Source: Synaphobranchus kaupii
Taxonomy: Eukaryota > Chordata > Actinopteri > Anguilliformes > Synaphobranchidae
Direction: 5' to 3'
Length of the DNA: 64,000 nucleotides
Assembly (NCBI GenBank): GCA_029718625.1
Contig: CM056387.1
Span: 33,829,902 to 33,893,901, forward strand
This document shows, one piece after another, positions 10,658 through 22,479 of this stretch. The notes beneath the pieces are model-generated. The model saw nothing but the letters and a program-made list of their open reading frames with translations. It did no database searches and was not told the origin of the DNA. The translations under genes and the position numbers were made by a program. The first letter of the stretch is position 1. Each line of letters opens with the position of its first letter.

Positions 10658-10880
10658 TTCATTAAGCCGTTGATTCGAAGACGCTTTAATCCCGAGCAAA
10701 GTAGCTACACACGGTATACTTAGCATTTTATCCATGCGCACAGCCGGATATTTACTGAGGCAATTCAGGTTAAGTAATTTTGCTCAAAGCCAAAATGGCA
10801 GAGGATATCGGAGAATCAAACCCACACCCTCCTGGTCACATGCCCAAGTCCTTCACCGCTACACCACACTGTTGCAAGCC
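10658..10880 (-). mobile_element. tRNA-derived SINE, minus strand, near full length
   Basis: On the minus strand the head 'gtggtgtagcggtgaaggac' is followed by a B-box-like 'gtgggtttgattctc'. Then come 'ttgagcaaaattacttaacc' and 'attgcctcagtaaatatccg'. A decayed tail follows ('gggattaaagcgtcttcg', then 'taatgaaagtaaa'). Same family as the plus-strand copies. Confidence 0.82.
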
Positions 10881-10884
10881 GTTC

Positions 10885-12335
10885 GCACTTGTTACCAGAT
10901 ACTAGAACATAAGATTCACTGCATAAACATGTACTGTATATCATTTTCACTTTTCAGTCTTTAAAAAAATCACATTATTTTTGATCCCAAGATCAAAAGG
11001 TGGAGTGAATCACCCTGTAACCTACAGAGAATCAGCCAAGCTTACTGAATGACAGAGAGAGACTCAGGGAATCTTTCCAGAGAAAGCCAATGGAGTATAT
11101 CCAGTCTGTCTGTACATATATCCAGGCTCTCTGGCAAAAACAGCAAGTTTGTGATTGATCTGCAAATTCCTCCTCCTCTCCACGCACCAATTAAGCCGAC
11201 CGTCAAAGCACTTCCATATTTATTTGGTGATTAAAGAGAAATAAAGTCAGAGATACATATTTTTTTATGAACTGTGAATTTTTCTGCAGAATTTCCAAAT
11301 ATATGATCGTTAAACATTAAAGCGACATCGCATTAAGTTAGCTAAACAGACCACGGAACAAAGCGGTTTTTGCTCTATGAAAAACAAAATGTTAAACACG
11401 ACCGGAGGCCTTCGTCGTGAATATTCTCTGGGAAGAAAGTTAAAAAGTTAATTTAGTGTTACTTGCTTTCGCGCTGCCAGCATTTCAACAAAGCACTCGC
11501 CATATTCATTGGCAGACATCTTCGTAGACTTAAGACATTTAATACACACAGTATTGTATGCTTTTAATATGTACAGTGCAGCAATGACACATCCCTGTAC
11601 AAAGGTCATGAACTGATCCCAGATAAGCCCCAGTGATTGACAGGAGAAAATGGCACCATCTGGTGCAGGTGACAAGGTGCGCCTCTACCTGACGGCGCAT
11701 ATGTGCGGCGACACCCAACAGGGGTGCGCGCGTGCAAATTCTGTGGGGTTCACGGGGTGAGACTTTTGAGCACAGAAAGGGCACGGCCGCAATACAACGC
11801 CCATGCTTTATGTCCCCCATGTTCATACTTATTTTCGTTTCCTGATTTTCTCCAGTTTTTTTAAGTTTTTGGCTTCCACAGTGTTGAACTTTGCCCCCTC
11901 CTTAGAAATAAGCCTAGCAGCAGATGGAAAATTCAGTACAAAAATCAGATGTGTCCGTTAGTTTCGGTAGCATCTGAAAACGGCTACCATCGACCACCTG
12001 TGCACAGTGCCGCCCACAAATACCCCTCAGTCAATCCGCCGTTACTCCTCAATCGCTCTCTTAACGGTTTGCCCCCGTTTTGCCACAACTCTACCCCCGT
12101 TTCGCCCTGACACTATGCGGCCAATAGCTCACCGTCGCTCCTGTCTCGGTGTAATACGACTCTAACGTAGCGCTCGACACGTTCAGGGTTCTGCTACATG
12201 TCTTTTAACAGCATACAGCTGCCCACACACAGAGAGCAAGGCCTGCTACCCTTTACCAACAAACAGATTCCCCTTACACTCTCTCCTGCAAACAGCCGCA
12301 TACTTACTCACTTGTGCATTTGATATTAGGGGGGG
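10885..12335. other. Unique sequence, no gene seen
   Basis: No repeat family or exon was recognised. The minus-strand frames at 11,448-11,826 match nothing known to me. Confidence 0.45.
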
Positions 12336-12339
12336 GTTA

Positions 12340-12590
12340 ACACATTACAATCAAGGCTGCTGGATTTATTATTTGCAAAAAAGGCTTTAAATCTGGAGCA
12401 AAATGCGGCGTTGAAGCAAAGTTAGCGTTCCCTTGCTGAGTTTGAGTGTCACATCTGCTTTCCGCAGTACTGCTGTCCTTAGTATTCTTTGATAAAACTT
12501 TGTTTTGCAAGCTGCCCTGCACAGGAGCTTCTGCTAAATTAATAGCATAATGAAATGTGAGCTCTCCATTTCAGAAACACAACTTTTTCA
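12340..12590. promoter_or_regulatory. Candidate conserved non-coding element
   Basis: Balanced unique sequence rich in TAAT-, TTTGCAT- and TTTGATAA-type words, with no repeat signature. Next to it is a CT-rich tract and then a CpG-rich block. Proposed only on sequence texture. Confidence 0.25.
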
Positions 12591-12596
12591 ACGTGC

Positions 12597-12675
12597 TGCC
12601 TTTCTTCTCCCTCCCTCCCCCTCTCTTCTCTCCCTTTCCTTCTCTCTCCCCCCCCCCCTCTCCCCCTCTCCCTCG
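12597..12675. repeat. CT-rich polypyrimidine tract
   Basis: Long C/T-only stretch of CCCTCC and TCTC words with a run of C near 12,650. Confidence 0.85.
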
Positions 12676-12689
12676 CTCGGCGCAGAGCT

Positions 12690-13135
12690 GTGAAAGATTA
12701 ATGCCGTGTTTACCCTTCCACCGCGGCCGGCCCGTTTGAAGAGTTCGACCAGCGGCGCGCCGAGCGGGCGAACAGGGCACCGCGCTGTGCCCTCCTGTTT
12801 GAGAGCCGGGGCCGCCGAGACACGCCCACTCCCCGCCGCCATTCCGCAGCCGACCACCTGCCCGTCAGGCAAACGCTACCTGTGCCAAGGGGGCGGAGCG
12901 ACCAGGGCGAAACAAACAGCGGATGAGGAGAAGGAAGCTTTTTACCCCTGCAAAAAAAAACAAAAAAACATTCTCGCTGTTTGCTCAAGGATTTCTCAGA
13001 CCGCTGGTTAACCCCATCGAGCCACCCATTAGCTGCGGGCGGCGACCGGGACCTGCCCTACTGCCGCCGGGGAACAAACACCTCAGGAATCCAGAGAAAG
13101 GGCCCGGGCGGGCGGGCGGGGTGCATTCTACACGG
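12690..13135. promoter_or_regulatory. CpG-rich block
   Basis: Dense CpG (12,720-12,860 and 13,030-13,130), including 'ggcgggcgggcgggg' near 13,107. It may be a CpG island, and the open frames in it are probably compositional. Confidence 0.35.
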
Positions 13136-13189
13136 GTCCTCTGCCCATCGCAGCCCATCAGGGTACGAAATTAACTTTTTCACCCACTG

Positions 13190-13375
13190 TTCAAAGCACC
13201 TTGTGGATTCTAAAAACCACGAGCCATTGTCAACACTTTACCAGTCACGTTACCTTTTACAATATAGTACAGCCTGGTTGTTTACCTGCCAAAGTGGCTG
13301 CTAGAGTAGAAAATCTTACCAGCCACAAATTTTTACCAGCAAGTGGCTGGTGGCTGGTGTTAATTTTGTACGCTG
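13190..13375. mobile_element. Possible dispersed-repeat fragment with ccagccac/gtggctgg hairpin
   Basis: 'taccagccac' at 13,317-13,326 and 'gtggctggtggctggtg' at 13,343-13,359 form inverted arms, with other 'accag' and 'agtggctg' words nearby. The wording resembles the end of a dispersed DNA transposon, but no transposase was seen and the family is not identified. Confidence 0.35.
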
Positions 13376-14308
13376 CGCGCAGAGTTTGACCATGTGGGCC
13401 GCAAACAACGTCATTGTTTCCAACGCCCGGGACCTTTCTAGGTTGTCCTGGACGTGTCCCGCCCGTTTCTGTGATCCGGGCGTCAGTGTTTACCGAACAC
13501 TTAACTGTACCATTACGCACTGACCGGCACAGGAAGGTCAGGGATCCTGAATTCTCATCATCATTTGTCACGGTGGATTGGATGTGCTTCAGAGTTAAGA
13601 CTCGTGCAAGTTTAGGAGAGCTCTTAACCGTGCCACGTCTGTACGGAGGATCACCAAAGAAATATATGCGCACGAGGAAAAAGGTCAAACTTTATTATGT
13701 TTGTACTGGAGTTAAAACGCTGGTCAAAGCCAAAAGACAAGCCTCTGCAAGACTGGTGTTCAGTCCAACGTTCTGTGCTGTGATAGGGGGTGGCGGGTGG
13801 GCGGTGTACAGCAAAGTTTGCTTCTGTGTGTGTGTGTGTGTGGGGGGGGGGGGGGGTGCAAGCAATGGGGTGTAGAATGACGGTGGTCACCATGGACACA
13901 GACAAATCGTCTGCTCGTCCGATTGGTCTTCCAGACAGTCAAAAAAAAGAAATCACTGAGTTAACGAGGAGTTTCTGGAGGTCTTCAGCTCAAATGATCC
14001 CTACACTCCACTCCAGGGCATGGCTAATCCTGTGGTGTTTTTTTTATTTTTTAAAGTTCTAATAAGCACCTAGTACCACAGAAATTCTCACACGCCAAAT
14101 CTTTTCCCAGAGTATCCATTCAAAGTCTTTTTCTCACACAATTTTCGCTATTCAGATGCCGTTTCTTTCCATTGTTTTTGTTCTAGCTGTGTGACCGTTG
14201 GGTTAAAGAAACTTCCGGCCATCAGAAAAGACGATGCAGGTGTTTCTTCCCCTTCAATTAATACATAAAGCATGAAGTTTCTGTCCATAAAAGAAGGAAC
14301 AAACCACA
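13376..14308. other. Unique sequence with a GT/G run
   Basis: No gene was recognised. A GT run followed by 14 G lies at about 13,826-13,856. Confidence 0.45.
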
Positions 14309-14311
14309 CAG

Positions 14312-14430
14312 GGCTTCATTTACTAAGACCTTTTAGCACATGCAAAACCAATATAATGACCAATGATCGCATAGTACTTGTGTGCTAATAGGTTTTGCAC
14401 ACGCTAAAGGTCTTCCGTAATGAGACGCAC
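14312..14430. mobile_element. MITE-like inverted repeat
   Basis: Left arm 14,325-14,349 ('aagaccttttagcac', then 'atgcaaaacc') is the near reverse complement of right arm 14,391-14,414. Weaker complementarity extends outward ('cttcatttacta' against 'taatgagac'). The loop is about 41 bp. There is no coding capacity. It fits a tiny non-autonomous DNA transposon; the superfamily is unknown. Confidence 0.55.
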
Positions 14431-15362
14431 AGAGCGATGGGAAATTAAGGGAATGTAAAGGAAACGTTACAGGAACGCGACTTGAACGTTCCCTGTAAGT
14501 AGGGCAGATTCGGCCACACCCTGACCCCTGCACTATGCGCAACCTATAAGAGGTTTATCTAAGAGAACAAGAAGTTCTTCCAGATTAGCACGGAGACAAT
14601 GCAGAGTGACGGAGCAAAAATGAATGAACGCACGATAAATGCTTCTTAGAAATGGCAGCAACGTGAGAAACTCCCGTGCTACCTTGCTAGCTCGGTTACA
14701 GGCCGTCATGAGATAAGCCTCTTGCACACTGTCCAAACTTCCCCAAACTTGGCAGCCGCACTTAGAACATTAGAAAGATAAATGAAGCTTCGTACGGCCA
14801 AGACAAATTAATCAAAACTCAAGGCGGGTTGCCTAAGGCAAACTGTCGTGTCAATCCATTCCTTTACTCCACTGTCGGGTTACACGGTTATAGCGGTGTT
14901 CATGGGACTTCAAAACAAAACATTCATTCAGCATTTTTTTCCCACACAAAGCAATGGAACACCAGGGATCCAGTAACGTTGCTGCACATTCTTGCAAGAA
15001 GGGCATGAGATGAAATGGCGATGCCAACATGACGGTAAGTTATGGGCCGCTCGTGTAGAACAAGGTTTTTACTCGCAAACTCATTAGCTGAGTCGCGTAT
15101 CATATGTAGCTAAACACGGATTTTGTCAATTGTCAGATCATTTCATATCAATAAAGCTCTGGCCTTTCCTCGTGGAAATCAGACAGAAATCGGTTTGTTT
15201 GTCCAAAAACCTACAATAATGCAACCAGCAAGGCATGTTTCCATATGATGCAGTCAGCTGACTCCGTTGCATTTTTTAAATATATATCCATCGGTGGATC
15301 TGAAGATACTACAGCACACTCAAATTAAGTTTTCTTGGAGCTGACAAGGATGCGCAATATGT
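14431..15362. other. Unique sequence, no gene seen
   Basis: A further imperfect inverted pair ('ggaacg' and 'cgttcc') is at 14,472-14,492. Otherwise nothing was recognised. Confidence 0.4.
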
Positions 15363-15364
15363 CG

Positions 15365-15580
15365 CTATGGTAATGGCTTCGGTTACCTTAGGTTATTTTG
15401 GATGGGTGTATGGGTATTTTGTATTGTAGCTTCGATTCCTAGCTGGGGCACTGCCGTTGTGGCCTTGAGCAAGGTATTTAACCCACATTGCTTCAGTAAA
15501 AACAACAGCTCTATGCAAAAGAATGCACGCTGTTTAAGTTCGTCTCGATAAGATCGTCTTCTGTATGCCTATATTATTAA
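15365..15580 (+). mobile_element. tRNA-derived SINE, diverged copy
   Basis: Head remnant with B-box-like 'gtagcttcgattcctagc' at 15,426-15,443. The body is 'gggcactgccgttgtggcct', 'tgagcaaggtatttaaccc' and 'attgcttcagtaaa'. The tail 'tctcgataagatcgtcttc' then 'tgtatgcctat' is at 15,543-15,572. Confidence 0.82.
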
Positions 15581-15789
15581 TTGAGAGCTGGTTAAAAATG
15601 AAGGCAAACCAGTCAGATTTCAGGGAACAAGAACACATGCCGATTACGACATCACAATGGGCATTAATCACCCCGTGCGGCTGAAAGGCTTCCGTACTGC
15701 CGTAGGAGGGATGCAGGGATTGGCTACATTCGCCAAAACTTGATCTTAACGACGGGCCGTGTTCGAGTGGAGTGGGCGCGGAAAGGCGA

Positions 15790-16115
15790 GGTGACCGGGT
15801 TAGGCTGCGTTGAAACAAAAACAACTCGTACTCAATGGAGGTTTGACCGGATTAGAGGCTCCATTAAACGGGGGGGGTCGACCGGGTTAGGCTGCGTTCA
15901 CTTCAGAGGTGACCTCCACCCTGTAGAAGGGGGCGAACATATCAGGGCCCAACCACTCGAGAGGCAACCAGTTTAGAGACTCCATTCAGTCTAGGGGCAG
16001 TTGAGTTAGACTCCCTTCTTTTGAGAGCCGACCGAGATGGCTTCATAAAAAAAACACTGTTAAAAATAAGGCGACCAGGTTGAGATTTATTAAATCAAAC
16101 CCTGAACAGGTTAGC
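15790..16115 (+). repeat. Degenerate tandem array, 'gaccgggttaggctgcgtt'-type units
   Basis: Related phrases recur at about 15,791, 15,844, 15,879, 15,966, 16,000, 16,072 and 16,105 (gaccgggttag, gaccggattag, aaccagtttag, gttgagttag, gaccaggttgag, gaacaggttag). Each is usually followed by a CTCCATT-like word. Spacing is irregular, so this is a decayed minisatellite. Confidence 0.6.
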
Positions 16116-17325
16116 TAGTTCCCTCACTGAAGAGAAATGTGATCCACTTTAGCCCTCGTGTGTAAGGAAAGGATGACATTAGGGGGTCGTTACAGTAAGC
16201 GGAGAGGGGCACCCTTCCCAGAATTCAGTGCTCTGAGGGAGCAGGAACAGGGTTTGAGCCCCTCTCTCCCCCCCTGCCAGCGTGCCAGCCCGAACCCTCT
16301 CTGTAAGAATTAGACGTGATTTGTACGCGTTTGAAGTGGGGGGTGCTCGTAAACAGCCCCCCCCCCCCACCTCCACATTCTGCGGCGAGGGGCGAGACAC
16401 GGTTCAGCGAGCGGGCCCCTTTTGTGGGCGCCGTTTTTTAACGAAACGCCTTCGCGAGAAAGCCGGAGAGGGTTGGCGGATGCGTGCAGGCTCAAATTAT
16501 GCTCAAGTTAGCTCACCGCGAGAGCTTTCAAAAGCCCTTCAGCGGAGCTCAGAGCAATTTAGGCCGAGGGAGGGCCTGATAACCCCATTTTGGAAACAAC
16601 ATAGAATGCGAATAGGCGGGTAGTTTTTTTTTTTGGGGGGGGGGGTTGGGGCGTGTAGGGGTTTATGGGATACGGTCCCAGATAGCAGCGAACATATTCT
16701 CCAGAGCGTTAATTACAACAACAGAGGGCCTTGCTTATGCCCTCTCCATCCACACGTTTCCAGATCACCGAGGTCAGCAGGAACACGGAGCTTCCCACGA
16801 CCCCCCCACCCCCCTCCCCTCAATCACCACAGCAACAGTCGCTCACATCGTATGTAGTCCCATCCTCCAAGTCACCATCTTGGCTCTGAGAATGTCATCG
16901 AAGAAATCGTTGATAACTACTATCATTACATTTCATTATTATGACTGGGTGTTGACTGAGGAAATCCAGATTAAATACTTTGCTTGAAAAGGTGACATTT
17001 TTAAACCCAGGAGCAAAACTTGCAACCTGCCAAAAAGAAATGAGTATCCCTGATGGCTTTGTCACACTGTCACTGACTTCTCATCGACGTGAGGAACTTG
17101 TGACTGAAACCGGGAAGCAAAAGATAACCAGACTGTCATGATAAAAATACTGTGCCACCGAAATATAACTGAACTGAATTTCCCTTTTTTGCTCAATGTA
17201 ACACGCTCTTAACAAGCTAGCTGATGTGATGTCACAAACTTAAATGTTACACAGTAACATACACAGTAATATATTCCAAGAGGGATGGAATGTACTCTAT
17301 CAGAGTAAAATGTGCACTTAGCTTG
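16116..17325. other. Unique sequence, no gene seen
   Basis: Contains homopolymer patches (C run near 16,358, T then G run at 16,625-16,646). No exon was recognised. Confidence 0.45.
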
Positions 17326-17825
17326 NNNNNNNNNNNNNNNNNNNNNNNNNNNNNNNNNNNNNNNNNNNNNNNNNNNNNNNNNNNNNNNNNNNNNNNNNNN
17401 NNNNNNNNNNNNNNNNNNNNNNNNNNNNNNNNNNNNNNNNNNNNNNNNNNNNNNNNNNNNNNNNNNNNNNNNNNNNNNNNNNNNNNNNNNNNNNNNNNNN
17501 NNNNNNNNNNNNNNNNNNNNNNNNNNNNNNNNNNNNNNNNNNNNNNNNNNNNNNNNNNNNNNNNNNNNNNNNNNNNNNNNNNNNNNNNNNNNNNNNNNNN
17601 NNNNNNNNNNNNNNNNNNNNNNNNNNNNNNNNNNNNNNNNNNNNNNNNNNNNNNNNNNNNNNNNNNNNNNNNNNNNNNNNNNNNNNNNNNNNNNNNNNNN
17701 NNNNNNNNNNNNNNNNNNNNNNNNNNNNNNNNNNNNNNNNNNNNNNNNNNNNNNNNNNNNNNNNNNNNNNNNNNNNNNNNNNNNNNNNNNNNNNNNNNNN
17801 NNNNNNNNNNNNNNNNNNNNNNNNN
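17326..17825. other. Assembly gap, exactly 500 N
   Basis: A continuous run of N. The round length suggests a placeholder gap of unknown real size. Open frames reported through it are meaningless. Confidence 0.99.
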
Positions 17826-18850
17826 CCCGCTCCCCGCTGTCGTTACATGTAAGGTAAGCTGTCAGGTATTACCGTGAAAGAAATCTGTAAACACGCGTCT
17901 TAATGAAACCAATTATAGCAGGTTTGGCTTCTGGATCGAGACCGTCACCACGCGTTAACAATGTCACAATGTGTTCTTCAGCATAATTACAAAGCGACAG
18001 TTTTCACACAGAAGCAACCGGAAATCCTGCAGTACTGCAGAGCTTTTTTTTTTGCTTAACGTAAACAGTGGCCGAGATTGAATCATTATGGAATGATTCT
18101 CACCTTTATTTTACAGAAGTATTGCCATGTATTCCATCTCTGATACCTTCCCACCCATAGGTAAAATTTGGGGAGCAAGGCAGATCTCTGCCAAACCGGT
18201 TCGGGACCAGTGCAATGACCCATTTCCATGGCAACATCCAGGTGTTGCACATCACAGGTTAGCCTGTGAGGGAAGAAATTAGTTTGCACACCTGGTCGCA
18301 TGGGCCACAATAATATAATTAAACTGTGCAACACTGACTGTATCTCGTTAGCAACTTTAGTCTTGCGCACTGCTCAATGCTAGTCATTGCGGCTGACTTG
18401 GATTTTGGATGCAAGTGTGTCCATTTGAAGACTTTGATGAAAAGCAGACATTCCCAAAATGCAAGTCAGCCACAATTAATGGCACCAAAGGTTAAAATGG
18501 AAGGTTGAGAAGAATCAGAAGTCAAGGAGCTACAACCAACCCCCCCTACCCCTGTCTTGCCAACACAGTGTGTCACTGCTCAGGAATTCTTTTCAGGCCG
18601 AAGTTCCAGCTCCAAGAAAATCAAAAAATATATGAGCCAACTCCGCCTCTGGGCATCACAGTCTCTTACAGAGATAAAAATACGTACAGATGAAAAAGAA
18701 CAACAACCATTATATAATTTTAAAAATATAAAATTGTTCAGATATCTGTCCAGATTTCAATCCTGCGGTCGGCGGTCAACGGATCCCTGCCGCGGTACAA
18801 TGGCAACCATGTAGGGTGATGTTGGGGAGGGCAACGGGGCAGCCGAAACC
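17826..18850. other. Unique sequence, no gene seen
   Basis: Contains an RFX half-palindrome at 18,222, listed separately. No exon or repeat family was recognised. Confidence 0.4.
18222..18235 (+). promoter_or_regulatory. RFX X-box-like motif
   Basis: ATTTCCATGGCAAC differs from the symmetric RFX X-box GTTGCCATGGCAAC only in the left arm. Confidence 0.3.
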
Positions 18851-18852
18851 AG

Positions 18853-18853
18853 G

Positions 18854-18886
<33 letters not shown>

Positions 18887-18893
18887 CTCTCTT
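18853..18893. repeat. (CT)n microsatellite
   Basis: Pure TC repeats, then a slightly broken TCTCTCC tail. Confidence 0.92.
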
Positions 18894-18894
18894 T

Positions 18895-20515
18895 CGGAAA
18901 AGGGAAGGAGCACAAAGGCGCTCACCCAGGGGTCATCTGGTGGCCGTCCCGGAACGGCTTTCATCTGTCCCCCCTCTCTCCAAAAACAGCGGGACAGAAT
19001 CCCGTCTTCCTGTCCTTTGAATGCTCCTCTCTGCCAGACCTGGCAACCGGCACACACAAAAACCCAAACAAATATTCTCTCTAAAAAGCTTTGAGAGAAC
19101 ATTGCCGTCTAGATGCACACATTTTAGAGACATTTTTTACCCCAGCCAGCACGGCCACACATCGACCGTACGGTCTGATGTTATACGCTATACCGGGACG
19201 CTTTTTTAAAGATGCCCTTTTTTTGATATCAAGCTATACTCGCTTTGCTGTGACCATATTGCATGTCATTCATGCCCCCTGCTCGTACTGTGATCACATG
19301 ACCCTGGACTAGTCTACACCTCTCTCCCTTTCTCTAAGTAAGTACCCAACAGAACACAAAGAACAGGGATCTGAGACTGTGCGTGGCGATTCGATGCACA
19401 TCCTCCAACCACACACTGCCATTCGCCACTTACACAAGCAAAGGCAGCACCTAAAGTAAGCTGTATCTTGCCTTACAATCATTATTTAAAATGTGGGCCT
19501 CTGTAGATTTGAAGGTCTACTCATTGTGTCCTTGTTTCACGTGTAATATTATCAAAGCAGTTACCTAAAAATGAATTAAAAAAGCAGAAAAAAATAATTT
19601 CTCTGACTCCAACTATTCACTACAAAGAAGGGTGATGGCAAAGTGCACGGCAACGGACAGACAACAGGCACCTTGCCCTGTGAAACCAGTCAGTATTCAA
19701 AACATCTTAATTGGGCATTCTGAGCACAAACGCACCAAGTCTACCCAGCCAGACTAGAAACGGCTTGTGCAGCATGTCCAACACTGAACTGTGTTTTACT
19801 GTTCATAGCATAACTGCCATGCTGGGTATTCTATCTCTATACCAGAAGGTGAATGTTAAGTGACATTGTTGAAAGTGACATTTTAAACACAAACAGCCAT
19901 GTAGTTTTATTTCACTATTCCATGTCTGCAGCCTGCATTAAATTAATTTGTGTCTTTAACTTGGTCTCCCAAATGCAAATGTTACTCATTTCTTCAGAAG
20001 CACAGACTGGCGAATGCGGCTTAACACGCCAAACTGTGAAGTAAAAAAAAAAACTCTCGCATAGATTTGTCAGAAATGAAAACTAGGGACATGTCTCAAC
20101 TAAATCAAGGCCTGTATATTAGGAATCCTTTTCCTTATTCCTTTGGCTATAAAATAGTATGGCGGACATGATTATACAGCTTGAAGCATCTGCTGTTATA
20201 CAGCACCATTTTTGGTTGGGAGGGCAAATTCTTATTTCTTGTATCTAGTTACCCTGCCTGAACGCGGTCGACACTGATCTGAGGCACAGTGAGGTAGCGG
20301 CTCTTCCGCTGCTGCGGTCAACATGACCGCTCCGTGGCAGGAAGACGTCCGTGAGCACAGCACTGTGGCGTGTGCGTCTGTTCTCTCCACCATTAAAGCA
20401 GCCTCCTCCAACAGTTTCACGTGTGCTTCTCCTCACCACAGCAAAGACATTCTTCCTGGGTCATAGTTCCCCAATGCACCACAACAATACGCCTTTTATT
20501 GAAGCATTCCCCCTA
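18895..20515. other. Unique sequence, no gene seen
   Basis: AT-rich from about 19,480 to 20,250. No exon or repeat family was recognised. Confidence 0.45.
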
Positions 20516-20520
20516 CTCGC

Positions 20521-20783
20521 GAGTGTGTGGCTTTATGCGTGCGTGCCCGTGTGAGCGCGCATGCATGTGTGTGCATGCGTGTTTGTGTGTGTGTGTGCGC
20601 AGTTCCACGTGTGCGCCCGAGTGTATTTGTGTATGCAAATGCCTGTGTGTGTGTGTGTGTGTGTGTTTGTGCATTTGTATGTGTGCGCGGGTGCGCGTGT
20701 GTGTATTTGTGTATGGATACGCATGTGTATATCTGTGTGTATGAGTGCGTGTGTGCATGTGCGCGTGTGTGCATGTGTGTCAT
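20521..20783. repeat. Degenerate (GT)n block
   Basis: GTGTGC, GTGCGC and TATTTGTGTATG mixtures with a pure GT core at about 20,643-20,667. The Cys/Val and Thr/His open frames are artefacts. Confidence 0.9.
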
Positions 20784-20978
20784 ATCATGCTCACGTTGAG
20801 TTAATTTCCCGGCCCTGTCCACATCCCTTGCAGTCGAACAACTTGAACCTCAAACTGATGGCAGTTTTCTCACGGTCTGGATTGGCCTGCCCATCTCAGC
20901 CATTCAGCATCAGGGGAGCATGAAACACGGAGCCGCATTAAATCAGTGACATCATTCAGGCCGCTGAACGGCTCTGCT

Positions 20979-21001
20979 GGGGGGGGGGGGGGGGGGGGGG
21001 G
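20979..21001. repeat. G23 homopolymer flanked by identical decamers
   Basis: 23 consecutive G with 'gctctgctgg' on both sides (20,971-20,980 and 21,001-21,010), so the tract probably arose inside a short duplication. Confidence 0.9.
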
Positions 21002-21011
21002 CTCTGCTGGC

Positions 21012-22395
21012 GGGGGGACTCCACTAGTAGCATGAATGAGTGCTATAGAGCAGCTTAGCTGTGTGACTCTCACTGCCGTTCAGAGCCCCCCTACCACCTC
21101 CAAACCTCAACTTTCACCCCATTCCTTTCACACATGCCCAGCCTGCCCCTACCCTTCCTCATCCCTCCCTCCAGACTGCTTTTCATCCTGTTGCCGATTT
21201 TCGATGCCGCGTGGGAAATGTCTAACGTGCGCCACGCCCATGCAAGCCTGGGAAGGCAATGCCGGCTCCCCCTTCTGCAGCTGCGCAGTCCCACCCACAC
21301 GCCGGGCAGCGGCCAATCACGTCGCTCGTCACGTAGGTGCCTCCACCCGTGGCACACAAGCCTCGACAGCCAGCATGCACCTACAGGGCAAACATGTCCG
21401 TTCTCATAAACCTCGGCCTCCCGTTCGCAAAACCCCACCCACGGCCACTTTAGTACGAACACCCCTAACACACCCCCCCCTCTTCCTCCCGTTCTCTCTC
21501 AAAATACGTTGCGCATTCCTCCATAAACCACAAATGCTTCCCTACTTTTTAATCACCTCTCTTCATACCTGCGGACTGACATCCAGCATCAAGGCTGCCA
21601 CTGTAATCGCAGCGGGCCGCTCTCCAGACAGGTAGCTGGCAGCGGGGAGCGAGTCCAGGGGTAAATCGGTGAGAAAAGAACGCCACGTGACGAAATGGGA
21701 TCCGAGAGGGGAAACCGATATCGCGCGGTGCGCGGAAATCACGGTGGTTACGCAAACAAACAAAAAACGGTAACAGGCAGGTTTGATTCCCGAGTGGTGG
21801 GGAAGGGGTGTCACCTGGACATGACACGTCAAACATTTCCCCACGAACGAGGCCTAAATCTACCGAACAACTGAATAACCGTGTGACATTTGCATGAAAA
21901 GCGTTTCGAAAGGAAAGCGGGCTCTTCTTTGAACGCCCCCGACATGAGCAAAATTCACTTTCCTTGGTCAGCAGCAGTGAACAGGCAGTGTCATTTTGCA
22001 CACCGTGATGCAAAAAAAGCATCCAGCATGACATTAGCCTGCACAGAAGAGACTTTTCAATAAAATGGCTGACAACAAATCCCTTTTCGGGCTCCCCAAA
22101 TGCAGCCATTGAGGGACGCGTCCTCCTCCCCCCTGGTTTAGGACAAGGAGAGGTGAAGGTAAAATAAGCAGCACCTGGTGGCCGGGGCGCCCCTGTACAC
22201 ATTCTCCGCCCCGCTGAAAGACAGGAATTTCTGTGCAGGGGGAAAAAAAATAAAAAATAGGGCGGAAAACAGGCAGATCCTTTTTCATGTGCACACCAGG
22301 TTAGTGGTAAAAAGGACTTGTTAGATCTTACAGTGTAAAGCTATTCAATATTTGCACAAAGATGAGAAAAAAAAAAGAAAATAACAAGGCAGTAA
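21012..22395. other. Unique sequence, no gene seen
   Basis: Long open frames (21,036-21,635 plus, 21,549-22,202 minus) overlap each other and show no domain. The sequence at 21,100-21,500 is C-rich. No exon can be defended. Confidence 0.4.
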
Positions 22396-22396
22396 G

Positions 22397-22475
22397 AGAG
22401 AGAGAGAGAGGAGGAGGTAGAATGAGAGAATGAGTGTGAGAGAAAGAGAGAGAGAGAAAGAGAGAGAGAGAAGTT
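22397..22475. repeat. (GA)n-rich microsatellite
   Basis: GAGA repeats with GGAGGAGG and AATGAGAG interruptions. Confidence 0.92.
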
Positions 22476-22479
22476 CAAT

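Noticed and set aside
17290..17877. 195-codon plus-strand open frame
   Set aside because: Almost entirely N bases; it is the assembly gap.
20521..20822. Cys/Val-rich and Thr/His-rich peptides
   Set aside because: Translations of GT/CA microsatellites, as at 762-900, 3,353-3,511, 29,582-29,688 and others.
21750..21800. tRNA B-box-like 'ggcaggtttgattcccgag'
   Set aside because: No matching A box, cloverleaf, SINE body or tail around it, so it was not called as a tRNA or SINE.
21036..22202. 199-codon plus frame and overlapping 217-codon minus frame
   Set aside because: They overlap on opposite strands in C-rich DNA and show no family features.
22397..22475. Possible CRISPR-like regular repeats
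   Set aside because: GA microsatellite. No array in the window has conserved repeats separated by unique spacers.
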